Source: Rutidosis leptorrhynchoides
Taxonomy: Eukaryota; Streptophyta; Magnoliopsida; Asterales; Asteraceae
DNA: 64,000 nucleotides
Direction of reading: 5' to 3'
NCBI RefSeq assembly: GCF_046630445.1
Contig: NC_092335.1
Span: 627,099,501 to 627,163,500, forward strand
A program made the position numbers and the translations under genes. Below, piece after piece: positions 1 through 11,760 of this stretch (positions are counted from its first letter, which is position 1; every line of letters starts with the position of its first letter). The notes below the pieces were generated by a model that was not told the origin of the DNA, did no database searches, and saw nothing but the letters and a program-made list of their open reading frames with translations.

Positions 1-656
1 GTATAAGTTCGAAAATTATCAACCTTATACATCAATTCAGTTTTCCATTGAGGTGAATCTCTTTTCTGATCAGCTTCCCTCATATCAGCCAAAAACTTAC
101 TACCACTATCATCCTCATCAGACTCCTTGACCTCCTTGGCCATTAAACACAGCTTTTTATCTGGAGCATAACCAGCACTATCATCATCAGTATCACTATC
201 AGAGGATGACGACGAGCTGGTTTCATCCCAATCATGATGCTCAGCAACTAGAACCTTTTCTGGCTTTTTACCCTTCTTATCAGTCTTAGCACTTTCCTTC
301 ATCTAAGCTTTCATAGCTTTGTACTTGTTCTTGTACTTATCAGCTTTTGAGAAAGAGTTAGCATGTGAAGCTGAAGGTTTCCTGGACATGCATTCAGTAG
401 CAAAATGTTCAACCTTCCCACAATTATAACACTCAGATTTAGGACCCTTGACTGACTTGCTGCTATACCTAGCACTCAGTTTCTTACTCCCTTTGTATGA
501 CTTGCTGGTTCTATTACGATTGAACCTTTTGAACTGCCTAGCCAGCAAAGCCATACCTTCAGCAAACCCTTCTACATCACTTTTATTATCACTTCTTTCT
601 TCAGACCCAGTACCACTATCCACATCACTCTCAGCTTTCTCTTCTTCTGCCAACAA
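1..656 (-). pseudogene. gag: gag C-terminal part with zinc knuckle, copia element 1
   Basis: The minus strand encodes an acidic Ser/Asp/Glu-rich stretch, a basic segment rich in Arg/Lys/Ser, then a CCHC knuckle CYNCGKVEHFATEC (CX2CX4HX4C) that would bind the RNA genome. Further downstream (1-300) come another acidic Asp/Ser run and a Lys-rich linker (KKLCLMAKEVKESDEDD), typical of the stretch between the knuckle and protease in long copia Gag proteins. The protease itself is beyond the left edge. Confidence 0.75.
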
Positions 657-761
657 CTTTTGAACCAGTAAAGCCTTTTGAGCTTTCTTTTTAGCGGCAG
701 CAATAAGAGCAGTATCATCTGTCTTAGAAGATTTTGAAGTGGTGGGGGTAGACCTAAAGTT

Positions 762-1508
762 TTATTTCAAGTTAAGTTCAAATTTAGCCTCTACTTTCTC
801 ATGGTTCCAAAGTGAACTGTAGAGAGAAGACATGTTAAAGTTCTTTAGGGTCTGAGTGGTTCTTAAAGGGTCAGTAACAGATTTCCATTTAGTAGGCAGT
901 GAAGCAATGAATTTGTTTACTTGTTCAAATTCAGTATAGGTGACATTCAAAGTGATCAGGTCTGCAATCAAGGAGTTAAACCTAATAAAGGTTTGCTTAA
1001 GGGTTTCATTCTTGTAGGCAAAGAACATTTCATATTCTCTTTTTAAAGCAATCATTCTGTTCTGCCTTACTTCTCCCATACCCTCATAGGTGACATCTAG
1101 ATAGTCCAACATAAGCTTGGCATTTGCTTTTCCCTTAATCAGTTTGAACAGTGGGTTAGACAAAGTTATAGCTAACAGAGTTCTGATTTTAGGGTCAAGT
1201 CCAACACGACATTTATCCTCAGCATCCCATTTAGAAGGAGTGAGAATAACCTCTCTGCCAGGAACAGCAGGAGTGTCAGCTGTAGCTGGAGCACTACCAA
1301 TTGTCTCAATGGGAACAAATGGACCATCTGTGGCAATACCAGGCATGAGTGGGTCAATAGACTCAAGGTGAAGCATGAATCTTGCCTTCCAAGTTTCATA
1401 CTCATCTTCATCAAATTTGGGTGGTCTATTGGACGAGCCATTTTCAAGGTAAGCTGTATTTGAATATGCAGCCATGAGAGAATTCATATCCAAGATATTA
1501 ATTATCAA
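762..1508 (-). pseudogene. gag: gag capsid region of copia element 1
   Basis: This is an open block of 248 codons. The protein begins near MNSLMAAYSN and continues through RPPKFDEDEYETWKARF, then LLDYLDVTYEG and a segment rich in Arg/Lys and aromatic residues (MIALKREYEMFF). These match the UBN2/DUF4219-type capsid of Ty1/copia Gag, which forms the virus-like particle in the cytoplasm. The true start is probably the Met at about residue 9 or 13, close behind the primer binding site. It is part of a copia fossil and is not a host gene. Confidence 0.8.
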
Positions 1509-1515
1509 GACTGAA

Positions 1516-1527
1516 GCTCTGATACCA
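1516..1527 (-). promoter_or_regulatory. Primer binding site of element 1
   Basis: The minus strand reads TGGTATCAGAGC, complementary to the 3' end of plant initiator methionine tRNA, the usual primer for plant copia and gypsy elements. It lies two bases inside the LTR. Confidence 0.9.
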
Positions 1528-1529
1528 GT

Positions 1530-2477
1530 TGTTGGTCCCTTGATAATAACAGAAGTATTGTAGGGGGTGAATACAATTTCTTTTAATTAACTTAACAGTT
1601 AAACACGATTAGTATTCAAACATGTAAATTAAATAGAGTCACAGGTAATTTTCAACAGTTATTCTTTATTGATTGAATCACAAAGAATCACAACTATCCT
1701 TGGCGAAATGATAGTTGGTTGATACAGATTACCTAGAATATAGCTAAGAGGTAAACTAAAGGCTATTACACGTTTTTGACTCTAAATAAATAAAACCCAC
1801 ACCACTAGTTGTTACAATAGTGGATACAACAATTTATAGTAGTCCTATTAATCGTGTAATGGTTCTATTATCTACTGGTACATAGGATGTCTGTACTTGT
1901 GGGGACAACTGCATCAGAGAGCATGCTCTCCTCTGTCCTCTTTGGTAGCTAATTGCAGGAACACCTCAATTCAGTTTGGCACCACTATTTGATTAAAAAA
2001 ATAGAGTGTTGTGTTCCCTAGGTGTTGACAAAGTATAACCCATGTCTGCACATGCGTTAAACTTCTGCATTCCCACTTGGTCTTGTAAGGTCACTTGTCA
2101 GCCGCCAACGCATGTCCTTTTCTGTTCAACTTTGTCTTTGACTTCTGTTGATTAGTATAATTGATGTAGACCACTCGAGAAACTACTATGCTTATAATGG
2201 AGCATAGCTGTCTTGTGTAGTAAGCTGCATTCCAGTTGTGCTGGTTCTTCATTGCTAAGATACTTGATATTATTGAATTGCTGAGTACACATCATGTGCT
2301 GATTGAAGAACACTGTCTACCTTGTGCTGGTAGACTGAGCAATAAACTAAACGCTCGACACAGCAATATCTGCTGTCTATACATAAACAAACTTGTGCTG
2401 GCTGCACATAACATTTTAGTACAAATAAATTACAGTTTTGTCATAATTAAATCCTTAATTATTTTGGGGACTCAACA
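1530..2477 (-). repeat. 5' LTR of copia element 1
   Basis: The LTR is about 948 bp. On the minus strand it begins TGTTGAGTCCCC at 2477 and ends GGGACCAACA at 1530, giving short imperfect inverted ends with TG...CA. A primer binding site lies two bases beyond its inner end. The expected 5-bp target copy on the outer side is ATATA at 2478-2482; the matching copy is outside the window. No coding content is seen. Confidence 0.8.
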
Positions 2478-2482
2478 ATATA

Positions 2483-2922
2483 CATATAAATTCTTCAGAG
2501 GAATTGAGTTAATGATTCATAATTCGTTAATACAATATAATCGTTGTTGATTCGTAATGATGTCCACGGTGATTCTTGAACTGGCGGAGCTTGTGATGTA
2601 GTAGATGCTGCTGGTGCTGACGATGCTGACGGTACTGTTGATGTTGTGATATAACAAGTCTAGCTTGTAAATCATACACCATTTCGATCAGGGTTTCTAC
2701 TCTATCTGATTTATGGTTAAGGCTAGAATAGATAATCTCTAAACTTTAGAAATTACATAATCGCCGTAGAATGTTTCTCCGATGAAGTTATGAATCCATA
2801 CTTCATCGTTTGTTGCTGTTGGTACTCCTTGGTAACTATGGTGCCTATGATGTTGATATCCGAGGTACAGATTGTGATGTCGAGGCGTGTGATGGGGATG
2901 TTGTTGTTGGTGGTGGTACTGG
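2483..2922 (-). other. Continuation of element 2 downstream of the extra frame
   Basis: On the minus strand this is Pro/Ala/His-rich coding-like sequence (many CCA, CAC and GCA triplets) that fades into AT-rich DNA. I see no capsid domain or knuckle before the copia insertion edge at 2477. Confidence 0.4.
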
Positions 2923-3369
2923 TTATGCTGCTGGTGGTGCTGCTGGTGTTTGTAACATTTGCACCATATTCTCCAAAGCCACTACTCGAGCATGAAGCTC
3001 GTTGACTTCTTCTATTATACCGGGATGATCGGTGGTTCGGACGACCGGATAAATAAGATTTAGAATATGGGATAGTATATAATTGTGACGAGATACTCTG
3101 GAGATGAGAGAGAAAATAGTATTACAAATAGGTTCGCCGGTAAGTGCTTCAGGTTCTTCGCCAAGAGGGGAATGTGGTAGATGGAAGTGATCACCTTCTT
3201 CTTGTCTCCAATGATTTAGTAGACTACGAACCCATCCCCAATTCATCCAGAATAGATGATGGCTAATTGGTTGATCCATTCCGGTTACGCTGCTTTCAGA
3301 GCTCGAGTGGAAATCCATATCGGAATAGCTGTCGGAATCTAAGGAATTTGAACTAGATACAGGATCCAT
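2923..3369 (-). pseudogene. Extra open frame upstream of gag in gypsy element 2
   Basis: This is an open block of 148 codons starting about 390 bases inside the LTR. The start is Ser/Asp-rich (MDPVSSSNSLDSDSYSDMDF). A central segment is rich in Trp and His (HHLFWMNWGWVRSLLNHW). Near residues 115-140 there is a heptad-like helix (EEVNELHARVVALENMVQML) that could form a coiled coil, followed by Ala/Pro. It contains no zinc knuckle. It occupies the same place as the 162-codon acidic frame of element 4, although the two proteins look different. It could be a Gag N-terminal extension or a separate leader protein; function unknown. Confidence 0.5.
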
Positions 3370-3738
3370 TTTGTGTAATCAAGGAAAAGATTTTTGGAAT
3401 GAAATGGATTATAGGACTAATTTGGTACTCCTCAATACATAGTTTACATATGTATTTATAATACCAGAATCCCATAAGTTACGGAGGATTTTACGGAAGA
3501 TGTCAGGCAAAGTTTATTGTAATAGATATGCCACGATATGAATTTTGTTTATACACTATCTATGTAATCAATGAAGTAAGACACGTTTAGACTTAAGATG
3601 ATTGACAGGTAATTTCTGACAAGAAATGATAAGCAAAACTTTTGACATGCAGACACAGTCGAAGTCCAGAATTACTAATGCATCCTAACAACTATCAGTT
3701 AGACACACTCATGCAAGACCTAGTTCGCTAGGACCAAC

Positions 3739-3750
3739 GCTCTGATACCA
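3739..3750 (-). promoter_or_regulatory. Primer binding site of element 2
   Basis: The minus strand reads TGGTATCAGAGC followed by GTTGG, matching the initiator methionine tRNA 3' end. It lies four bases inside the LTR edge at 3755. Confidence 0.9.
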
Positions 3751-3754
3751 ACTA

Positions 3755-5603
3755 TGACGATCGCTCCAAATCCATATGGACGAATACATCATTCATCGAT
3801 TTCATTGCGAGGTATTTGACCTCTATATGATACGTTTTATAAACATTGCATTCTTTTAAAAAGGTATACCATAAATGAATAATTAAATCCAAGGTTTTTG
3901 ACATCTGATTATTTCTACATATAGACAATCACCGTAAATAATAGTTTACAATAATACTTCCGTTGACAATGCAGTCAAAATAGATACATGATGACGGTTT
4001 TGTGAATGCAACGTTTTCTTGAATAAAGCATGTATGACTTCATGCACATAGCTTGTATAACATATAAGCAAACAGCGGAAGACTTCTAGGAACGTGAGAA
4101 TAAACATGCTTAAAAGTGTCAACACAAAGGTTGGTGAGTTCATAGTTTTAATGTTTCGCATAATCTGTATATAAAGGTGGATCACAAGATTTCAGTTGTT
4201 TCATCCAGAAACGTTTATCAAATTATTCTACAAGATTGAGCATCCTGGTAACTAAACTTTAACATCTATAATAAGTACCCCTGTTTTAACATACATGCAA
4301 CCAACATGTATAATACACGCAATCCAACGTATATTAAACTCAAATAGTATACGTCTGTTTTATAGTTCAGGCTAGGGTTTCTATACCTGGAACAGACGGG
4401 GATGTCAAGCCCTATGGATCCATATATAACTACTCGCGCCCACCAGTTCTTATAACTGGTAGTTACTAGTTACCAAAACTAAGGGATTTTTGGTTCAAAC
4501 TAGGTGTAGAATTTAGTATGTACTTGTATCCATTACGTTTAAAATAAAGTGCATGTATTCTCAGCCCAAAAATATAGATTGCAAAAGCAATTAAAAAGGG
4601 AGCATATGAAACTCACCTTAGCAGCACATAAATTCGTTCACCGAAATGTGACCGAAACTCGGAATACCAAATAACCGTAGATCTCAACCTAGAGAACATA
4701 TGTTGGTCAATAATGTCTATCAAGCTAGGTCGGGTCATAGTGTATCACAATCCTAATACTCAAGATCGACATACAAAAGTTATCAAAAGTCGTTTCAAAA
4801 AGTTAATCTGACTCAATACTATAGTTGAATGATCATGGCAATCGAAACATTTTAACATTTCACATAGTTTCCCAATACTTGTAAAATTAAACTATAGTTT
4901 TTATAAGACTTAAAAATATGATAAAACAATCAATTTTGATAATTGTTTAACAAAACGAGACGTGCCTTATGTAAGAATTCATTTACTCGATTATTAATAT
5001 TTGAAAATCCAATTTATCAATCTTATAAACAAGTTGTTTAAATATCAATTGCAGATTCAAAAGCAATTCAATTAAAGTCAATCATAATTCAGTTGACCAT
5101 ATCTTTTAATTCGTTTATCGAAATTACGCGATTTCTAAATGAAAAGTTATTGATTTTTCGCCAGCTTTCCAAAAACATGCATATCATATACTTTTTATCA
5201 GTAGCATATGTATCAAATTCGTGATTCATCATAAACTATCTAACGACAAGATTTAGCATACAAGCATGCATAAATATATATATATATATACTCGAGCACT
5301 AGACATGGATACACTAATAATATATAAAAGATAAGATATGAATGCTCACGTATCAATATTGTGATTCAATATTGCAGGAAGTACGTAGACGCAACAGAGA
5401 TGATAAACACTAGGTTTGACTTGCGAATAATACCCATGAACATTACCCATAACATCCATAGCTATAACTCATAGTTTCCTTAGCTCTATCCCGCTCGAAA
5501 ACCCATTTCGAAAGTGACCCGCTCATGACCTCTTCGTAGTATTTTATGTATAATACTACTAATAATAATACTCCTAACCAAAAGATTAATAATAATATTA
5601 ATC

Positions 5604-5687
<84 letters not shown>

Positions 5688-6573
5688 TATTTATATATAT
5701 ACATTTACGGAGGAATTAATATAGAAGAAGAGTGTGTGCTTTGTGACCAGATTAATCGAGCTTTTATAGACTTGTCCTGAAATCCCCTGCCATGCGATCG
5801 AATGGCTGTATAGGCATTTTCCCATGCGATCGCATGGGCCAACTGTCCAGCACGCAAATGTTTTGTAATCTAGCTCGTCGACATAATTAAATATAATATA
5901 TATATAATATATATAATTTAAATTAATTAATTATATATTATATTATATTCTCGTGCCCAGTTATCTTGTAATTTTGGTTCTGATGTCTTGTACGTTTATG
6001 TTTAATTTATGTCCCGCTTCTGGTTTCTCGAACGCATTTTCGTACGCTTAGAAAACTAATACTTTTCGTTTCGCGAATCGTACCTTTGTCAAAATATAGT
6101 CTTAAATTATCCATAAACTATACCACTCGAGATATAACTTATACATTTGAGTGTATTGGTCATTTACTTTTATAAATCATTGCCTCGTTATTTATTAATA
6201 TAATAGTATTAATCAAACGTTTTATAACCAAGTTAATATCTATTCTCAATATTCATAAACACGTTTTAAATACACGTCGCAAGTTATTCATACTATTAAT
6301 ATTCCAACTTTATCATATATATTCAAATAGATATTTAAACCAATAAGTTTAATGCACAGTATCATACAATTAATACATTGTTACGTTTTCAAGTTATAGT
6401 ATATATATGTATCTATATACATATAATTGTTCGCGAATCGTCGAGAACAGTCGATGGTTAATTGAATAGTTCAAAAAAAAAATATTGAGACTCAGTTTTA
6501 CAGACTTTGCTTATCATGTCGGAAACGTTAAAGATTAAGTTTAAATTTGGTCAAAAATTTCCGGGTCATCACA
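3755..6573 (-). repeat. 5' LTR of gypsy element 2 (2.8 kb)
   Basis: The LTR starts TGTGATGACCCGG on the minus strand (right edge 6573) and ends GGAGCGATCGTCA (left edge 3755). It carries two boxes shared with other gypsy LTRs in the window: an ACAGCGGAAG to GGTTGGTGAG block at 4071-4137 and a GAGGTATTTGACCTCTATAT block near 3810. An AAT microsatellite (5604-5686) lies within it. The 5 bases beyond the right edge, TTTAC, are the expected target copy. Confidence 0.8.
5604..5686. repeat. (AAT)n microsatellite
   Basis: About 27 uninterrupted TAA/AAT units inside the LTR of element 2. An apparent Ile-rich minus-strand frame across it is only the translated repeat. Confidence 0.95.
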
Positions 6574-7802
6574 TTTACGGTTTAGGATTTATAGCCTCCC
6601 GAAAGTCTCTACGCCTTTGTAATGACGTGCTGAAAATTCTGACCTACTGGCGCTTGAACCGTCGCCACGGTCAAACGACATCGAGTTAGGATCTGAAAAT
6701 TGGATATCGGTTAGAGGACTCACATACGGAGCCTTGACCACTGACCACGCATCTTTTCGTTTTGTATAGAGGTCGTAGCAGCTGTCCGAAGTCAGCCTTT
6801 TGTTTCGATCTCTCTTCTTGTTGAAAACTTACTTTAGCTTTTACGAATGATGATGATCATGATCATGATGATACTTAAGACTTAATTTATTCACTTTTAA
6901 ACTTTTGGGGACAATATACTGACTTAGTGACCTTTAATTTAGGTTGACGACCTTTCGGACCGACTTACTACTTGCTTACATTTTTGTATCGATTTTACCG
7001 CACATTCACAGTGAGTTATAGTTTCCCTTTTTTACTTTAACTATTTTTGGGACTGAGAATGCATGCGCTTTTTATGTTTTTACATACTAGACACGAGTAC
7101 TTAAACTTTATATATGTGTGGGTGATATAACGGCACAAAGATTCCCCTTAGCACGGTAACGTTTAGTCATTAGTTTTTGAACCGGTGAACGCGAATATTA
7201 GATATGGATCCATAGGATTTGACATCCCCACTCGGGCTAGTCGCGCTAGCATTTAACGGGTGTTTAATACTTCGAGAACATACGCACTCGCCAAGTGTAC
7301 TTTTAGGGGGTGATATTTATATTACGTTAAGTTAGTTACCGGGTGCCCACGGATAAGCATATACTTTATCATACTGTTTTGAAATGCTGGTTGAAGCACT
7401 GAAATCTCGTGGTCTACATTACATTACTGATTACAAACAAACTATAGCTCACCAACATTCGAGTTGACTTTTTAAGCATGTATTTCTCAGGTGCTTAGAC
7501 GTTGTTGCTTCCGCTGTTAGACTTGATGTCTTGGTGTTATAGACTCGCTGTTACAGACTCACTGTGTTAGACTCCCGCTGCATTACTTAGAGATGTCTCA
7601 ATCATGGAACTTTTATTTTGCATTCGCAATTTATGTTATTTTGAATAATGGCTTTGTAACGACCTTAGTGTCACGTTATCTTTTGTAAAGCGTTATCCTT
7701 TCATGAATGCAAAACTTGTTTTAAAACAACATGTAGTATTATACAGTGTAATGGACCTGTTGTTGACGATTCGTACATGATGGTTTTGTACGGGGCGTCA
7801 CA
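6574..7802 (+). repeat. 5' LTR of element 3, 3' portion
   Basis: This 1.23-kb piece aligns over its whole length with 25658-26892, for example TACGGTTTAGGATTTATAG near the start and TACGGGGCGTCACA at the end. A GAT/ATG microsatellite at 6847-6873 corresponds to a longer one at 25928-25962. The conserved U5 box is at 7448-7517. The upstream part of this LTR should lie left of element 2, outside the window. Confidence 0.85.
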
Positions 7803-7804
7803 TT

Positions 7805-7816
7805 TGGCATCAGAGC
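7805..7816 (+). promoter_or_regulatory. Primer binding site of element 3
   Basis: TGGCATCAGAGC directly follows the LTR end at 7802. It differs by one base from the methionine-tRNA-type site TGGTATCAGAGC and is the same variant start as in element 4. Confidence 0.8.
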
Positions 7817-9860
7817 ATTGGTTGTAGGTAATTAGGTTGCATTAGTGCGTCTTGACCGAGTCGAGTAGGATTCACTAATAAGACTAATCTACAACTTGCT
7901 CGTTTACTTGTTTCTGCAAAACTGCTACATGCTATTGCTTACTTTTACTGCCATATGAACCTGCTGCATGCTACTGCTTACTTTTACTGCCATATGATCT
8001 TGCTGTATGCTTCTACTTATTCTCGCTACTGCATGCTACTATCTGCTTTTGATTGCATGTTACTTCTGCTTAATACTGTTATTATTGCCATGCTATGTAC
8101 TGTTGTAGACGATCTATGCTGCTGTAGTTATTATGCCTGATTACGTTCTTGCTATATGTCTGCTATTCGCTATACCGACTTGGAAAATTTATCTTTCCTC
8201 GTTCAGATGTTTTCCTGAACCCTTTCCCCACTCGTCTAACCCTGAGGACCAGTATTGTAATCCACCTGTTACTACCGTTCCAACGTTCCAGAGATCGAAA
8301 CATTACTTCACGCAATCCAGGAAGAGTACCCTCGGATTACACTCCCACTAAAGTTGATCCTCGGAGGAGGAGATATGTGAAGACTTGTCGGAGTAACCGC
8401 ACCTCGCCCCACCCCCGAGCTCACCCTAGTTAGCCACGTACAACGTATGAACATTAGAAGGTTGTTCAGTTTCCACAAGTTGACTCGTATCCCGTACGCT
8501 TTCATGACCGTCACTTATCTCTTTCATCCTTCACCACTGCTCGACGATCTAACGACACTTCTGGACTTAGGTCCCTAACACTCTTAGACATTGGAGAAGT
8601 CGGGAAGGCATCTCCTTCCACAAGGTCATAGTGTCTTCCACTGATGCTCAGCCATACCCAAAGACTTGGGTGTCTCCTCAAAACATATCGTATTACTACT
8701 TGCTACACGTACAACTCGACGCGAGACCCAGATTGAATTTCTAGAAAGGAACCTAACGACGTTACCTGAACCCGAACATTTAGAAGAAATTTCGGGACAT
8801 TTAGGCATTGATGCATGACCTACGGAACCTACGAACCCACACCGAGAAGCCGTGAGATTAATTATGTAGATTTTGTTTTGAGATAGCATAGATAAGGCAC
8901 CATTAGATGAAATTGAGTAGAACTTGAGGTGATCACGTTACATTGACCATATGGAGTGATATTGGAATGAACGTACGATTTAGTACAATATAATGATGCC
9001 AGGCCAGCGTGATTATATTGAAGTAAATCATGCAGAAGTCCCAATGTTACTATATAAGGAATATGAAGTGATTCAAAGAAAATTTTGGTAGGAACCACTT
9101 GAGTATACGCATTATGGTCTGTTAGAGGTAGGAAAAGAATAACCACTTAGCCCAGATACTGTACAAGAAGGGCCTTGATTGCAGAATTGATAACCTGAAA
9201 ATTTGTTATAGATATAGACACCCTGAACACTTAAGGAAAAAGTTCTCAATAGGAAAAACTTTGGACTTACTTGCGGTAGAGCAATCGTTATCTCAGCTAT
9301 GGAGGCTCGCATGGATCCTGATTTTAGTTAGGGTACGTTTTGCCACAACGTTTTACTATCTCAAAATTGTTTAATACTAGAGTGATAGAAACCTTATATC
9401 TAAGAACCTTAGTGTTATGACTAATAAGCCATTAACAACCATGAGAGTTAAGTATTCTATAGGACAAGCTAATGGTAAGCTGGCAGAAATAGAGGAATAA
9501 TTTAAGGTAGTACCTTAAGATTAACAGGTGGGTCATTTGGAGATGACCTCATGCCAACAAAATTTGGAAGTTTTAAAGTAGTAGTTGGAAAGGATTAGTT
9601 ACCTACGCACAAGCAGATGTTATTAGAGAAGATTGATAGAATTTTTCACGGCAGTATAATAAGATTTGGTTGGAATGGACTTTAGGATTAGCCTAATCCT
9701 CATCAAGTTAGGAAGCTTTGAGGAAATAGTTGGAACGGACTGGCTTTCAAGGATGAACGCGAAAGTTATTTATAGTAAGAAGATTATTCGTATCCTCGCG
9801 AGAATGGTGAGCCATTAATAGTTTACGGGAGAGGAGTAGCCTGAAGCCAAACCTTATTAG
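7817..9860 (+). pseudogene. Decayed gag-protease region of gypsy element 3
   Basis: Position between the primer site and integrase implies gag and protease. Gag is no longer recognisable to me. Near 9570-9610 and again at 9705-9750 the plus strand gives short stretches like GSF..VVG and LGSFEEIVGTDWLSRMNAKV, which match the C-terminal part of gypsy retropepsins (compare VELGSFDVIIGMDWMSKIG in element 4). The region is broken in many places and is only a fossil. Confidence 0.5.
7922..8027 (+). repeat. 39-bp tandem repeat in the leader of element 3
   Basis: Two copies of a 39-bp unit (7922-7960 and 7961-7999) share CTTACTTTTACTGCCATATG. A third, degraded copy follows to about 8027. The leader is rich in TGCTACTGC-like words to about 8110. 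Confidence 0.8.
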
Positions 9861-9894
9861 TTGCATGAAGGCACAAAAGGTCATGAGAAAAGGA

Positions 9895-10200
9895 CATTGC
9901 TACTTATGTTGGGAAGTGTCTGACTTATTCCAAAGTCAAAGCCGAACACCAAAAGCCATCTGGGTTACTTCAACAGCCCGAAATCCCACAATGGAAGTGG
10001 GAAGAAATAACAATGGATTTCATCACGAAGCTACCGAAAACGGTAGGCGGTTATGACACTATCTGTTTTACTATTGACCGTCTCACCAAAACTGCTCACT
10101 TTCTAGCCATGAAAGAAACTGATGCAATGGATAAACTTTCACAACGATACATAAAGGAAATTGTATCCTGTCACTTCAGCAATTCAGATTCTATATTAAA
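9895..10200 (+). pseudogene. Integrase remnant of gypsy element 3
   Basis: The plus strand encodes [12 protein letters not shown]-like sequence followed by [19 protein letters not shown] and [20 protein letters not shown]. These match the end of the HHCC zinc region and the start of the catalytic core of gypsy integrase, which inserts cDNA into host chromosomes. The same segment in element 4 reads [17 protein letters not shown]. No reverse transcriptase/RNase H block was recognised in this element. Confidence 0.8.
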
Positions 10201-10214
10201 GACTACCCAAGAAT

Positions 10215-11760
10215 CTTATTTGATACTCATTCTTACGCGACTCTGAATCCTAACTTATTCCGAGAGATTTCTTAATCGATGATAATCACACCATCATTCT
10301 TCTTACTTCGATATTAGTCATACCAATTCAAAATTTTTCCAAAATCAATGGGTGGTTAATTCCCATCCTCGTACTCTCCCATTCGTATGTCACTCATAAG
10401 CAACAACTTCACACTTAAGCATTTTTAGTCGAAGGACTTATGCCCTACTAATAGTCATCAACCACATTTAAATTCAATTGTTTTTATTACCTCAAATATC
10501 ACCCGAAATTTTCAAAATCTTTTACTCAATCCTCATAAATCTTTTTTCAACTTGTAACCTCCGAAATATGAAAATTTTGTTTGCCAAAATTTTACTCACA
10601 CTGTTTTACTGTGCGATCCTCTCAAAGTTTTATAAAGATGAATTTATTTTATTACCATTCGTACAAATTTTAGAAACCGTATATGTTATATATAATAAAG
10701 TAAATAATTACTTATTTTTGACTAGTACATATGAAATTTTACTTTCACTTTTACAAATCAATTCTTTTATTCAAAAGATATTTTACTTAGAATAGTACAT
10801 GTTGTACATAACTCTAATTTACTAAGAACTTCGTTTCTTTTCTTACATTGTTACCTAAAATGATTTCTATAAAATTTTCGTTGCTTATTATATAATTTTT
10901 TTTCGTTGCATATTCGTATTCAAGTCATCATGAAGATTTTACAACCGTCGAAATCGAGAGATTTATGTGTGTGTGTGTGTGTGTGTGTGATAAAGGCACT
11001 CACTACCACGTCATGCAGAGCATTCGGGCATCCACTAACACTTAAACCATTCAAAATTATTGCGTTACCCCAAGGATCTTATTTGCCACACATGTTGAAA
11101 CGATGCTCTTTCTTACATAACTCTAAGCCCTGACTTATTCCAGGGGATTCTCATTTAGTGATATTAACACCATCGGTATTCCGACTTTAATATTAGTCAT
11201 AACCTGTTTGGCTTTTTGCAAAGTCAAGAAACGATTAACTTCTCATCCTCATGCTCTATCCTTCATACCTCACTTTTTAGCAACGGCTTCGCACGTGAAC
11301 ATTTTTGGCCCAAAGACTTATGTTATCAAAACTACATTTAATTTATTAGTTTTCATTACCTAGTAACATGTCACCCGATGATTCAAAGATTTTTCACTCG
11401 ATCTTTTTCAACTTTGTAACCTCTGAAATACGAAAAACTATGTTTATCAAAATTTTTACACGTTGTTTATTTGTGCGGTCCTCACAAGATTTATGGACAA
11501 ATGAAAGTAATAAAATTTTTCTGTCACTTATGCGATCTATAAAATCATATATGTATGTATATAGTTAAGCTAATAAATTTACCTTTACTTATTTTGGTTA
11601 GTACGAACTAAGTTATACCTTCAAATTATTTAAAAATCGCTCCTTTATTGAGCTGTTTAACTTAAGACATATAGTTTTATGCAAAATGGTACACGTGTAC
11701 ATACTTCAAAATTTACTAAGAACTTCGTTTTGTTTATGTTGTCACATCAAACGTTTAAAG
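10215..11760 (+). repeat. Diverged direct duplication in the 3' non-coding part of element 3
   Basis: Two related copies lie about 890 bases apart (about 10220-10870 and 11110-11760). Shared landmarks are TTATTCC plus a GATTTC-like word near the start, ATATTAGTCATA, CCCATCCTCGTACTCTCCCAT versus CTCATCCTCATGCTCTATCC, TTGTAACCTCCGAAATA versus TTGTAACCTCTGAAATA, and TTTACTAAGAACTTCGTTT near the end. Divergence is high, so the duplication is old. A (GT)12 microsatellite lies between the copies. No coding content is recognised. Confidence 0.65.
10966..10989. repeat. (GT)n microsatellite
   Basis: Twelve GT units. Confidence 0.95.

Larger units (their letters stand above)
1..2477 (-). mobile_element. 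Element 1: Ty1/copia LTR retrotransposon, left part outside the window
   Basis: The visible parts, in element order on the minus strand, are a 5' LTR (1530-2477), a methionine-tRNA-type primer binding site, and gag with a zinc knuckle. Protease, integrase and reverse transcriptase would lie left of base 1. The LTR ends pair as TGTTG-AGTCCC and GGGACC-AACA. The gag type and LTR style resemble the large SIRE/Maximus-like copia group; that lineage is inference. The LTR edge at 2477 abuts the gag-side sequence of element 2, so element 1 appears to have inserted into element 2. It looks broken in the visible part, with few breaks. Age cannot be judged because the second LTR is not in the window. 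Confidence 0.85.
2478..6573 (-). mobile_element. Element 2: Ty3/gypsy chromovirus-type element, 5' part only
   Basis: The visible parts are a 2.8-kb 5' LTR (3755-6573), a primer binding site, a leader and an open frame upstream of gag (2923-3369). At 2477 the sequence switches to the LTR of copia element 1, so the remainder should lie left of the window. The right LTR edge is followed by sequence that matches the middle of the 3' LTR of element 3, so element 2 sits inside the 5' LTR of element 3. Leader sequence next to the primer site (about 3665-3750) is clearly related to that of element 4 (about 21763-21845), placing both in one family. Confidence 0.8.

Noticed and set aside
2236-2550. 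Plus-strand frame of 104 codons
   Set aside because: It lies across the LTR edge of element 1, on the wrong strand, with no domain.
5486-5704. Minus-strand frame rich in Ile next to the AAT array
   Set aside because: It is the translation of the microsatellite inside the LTR of element 2.
8133-8433. Overlapping plus-strand frames in the leader of element 3
   Set aside because: No domain or family resemblance; located in decayed gypsy interior.
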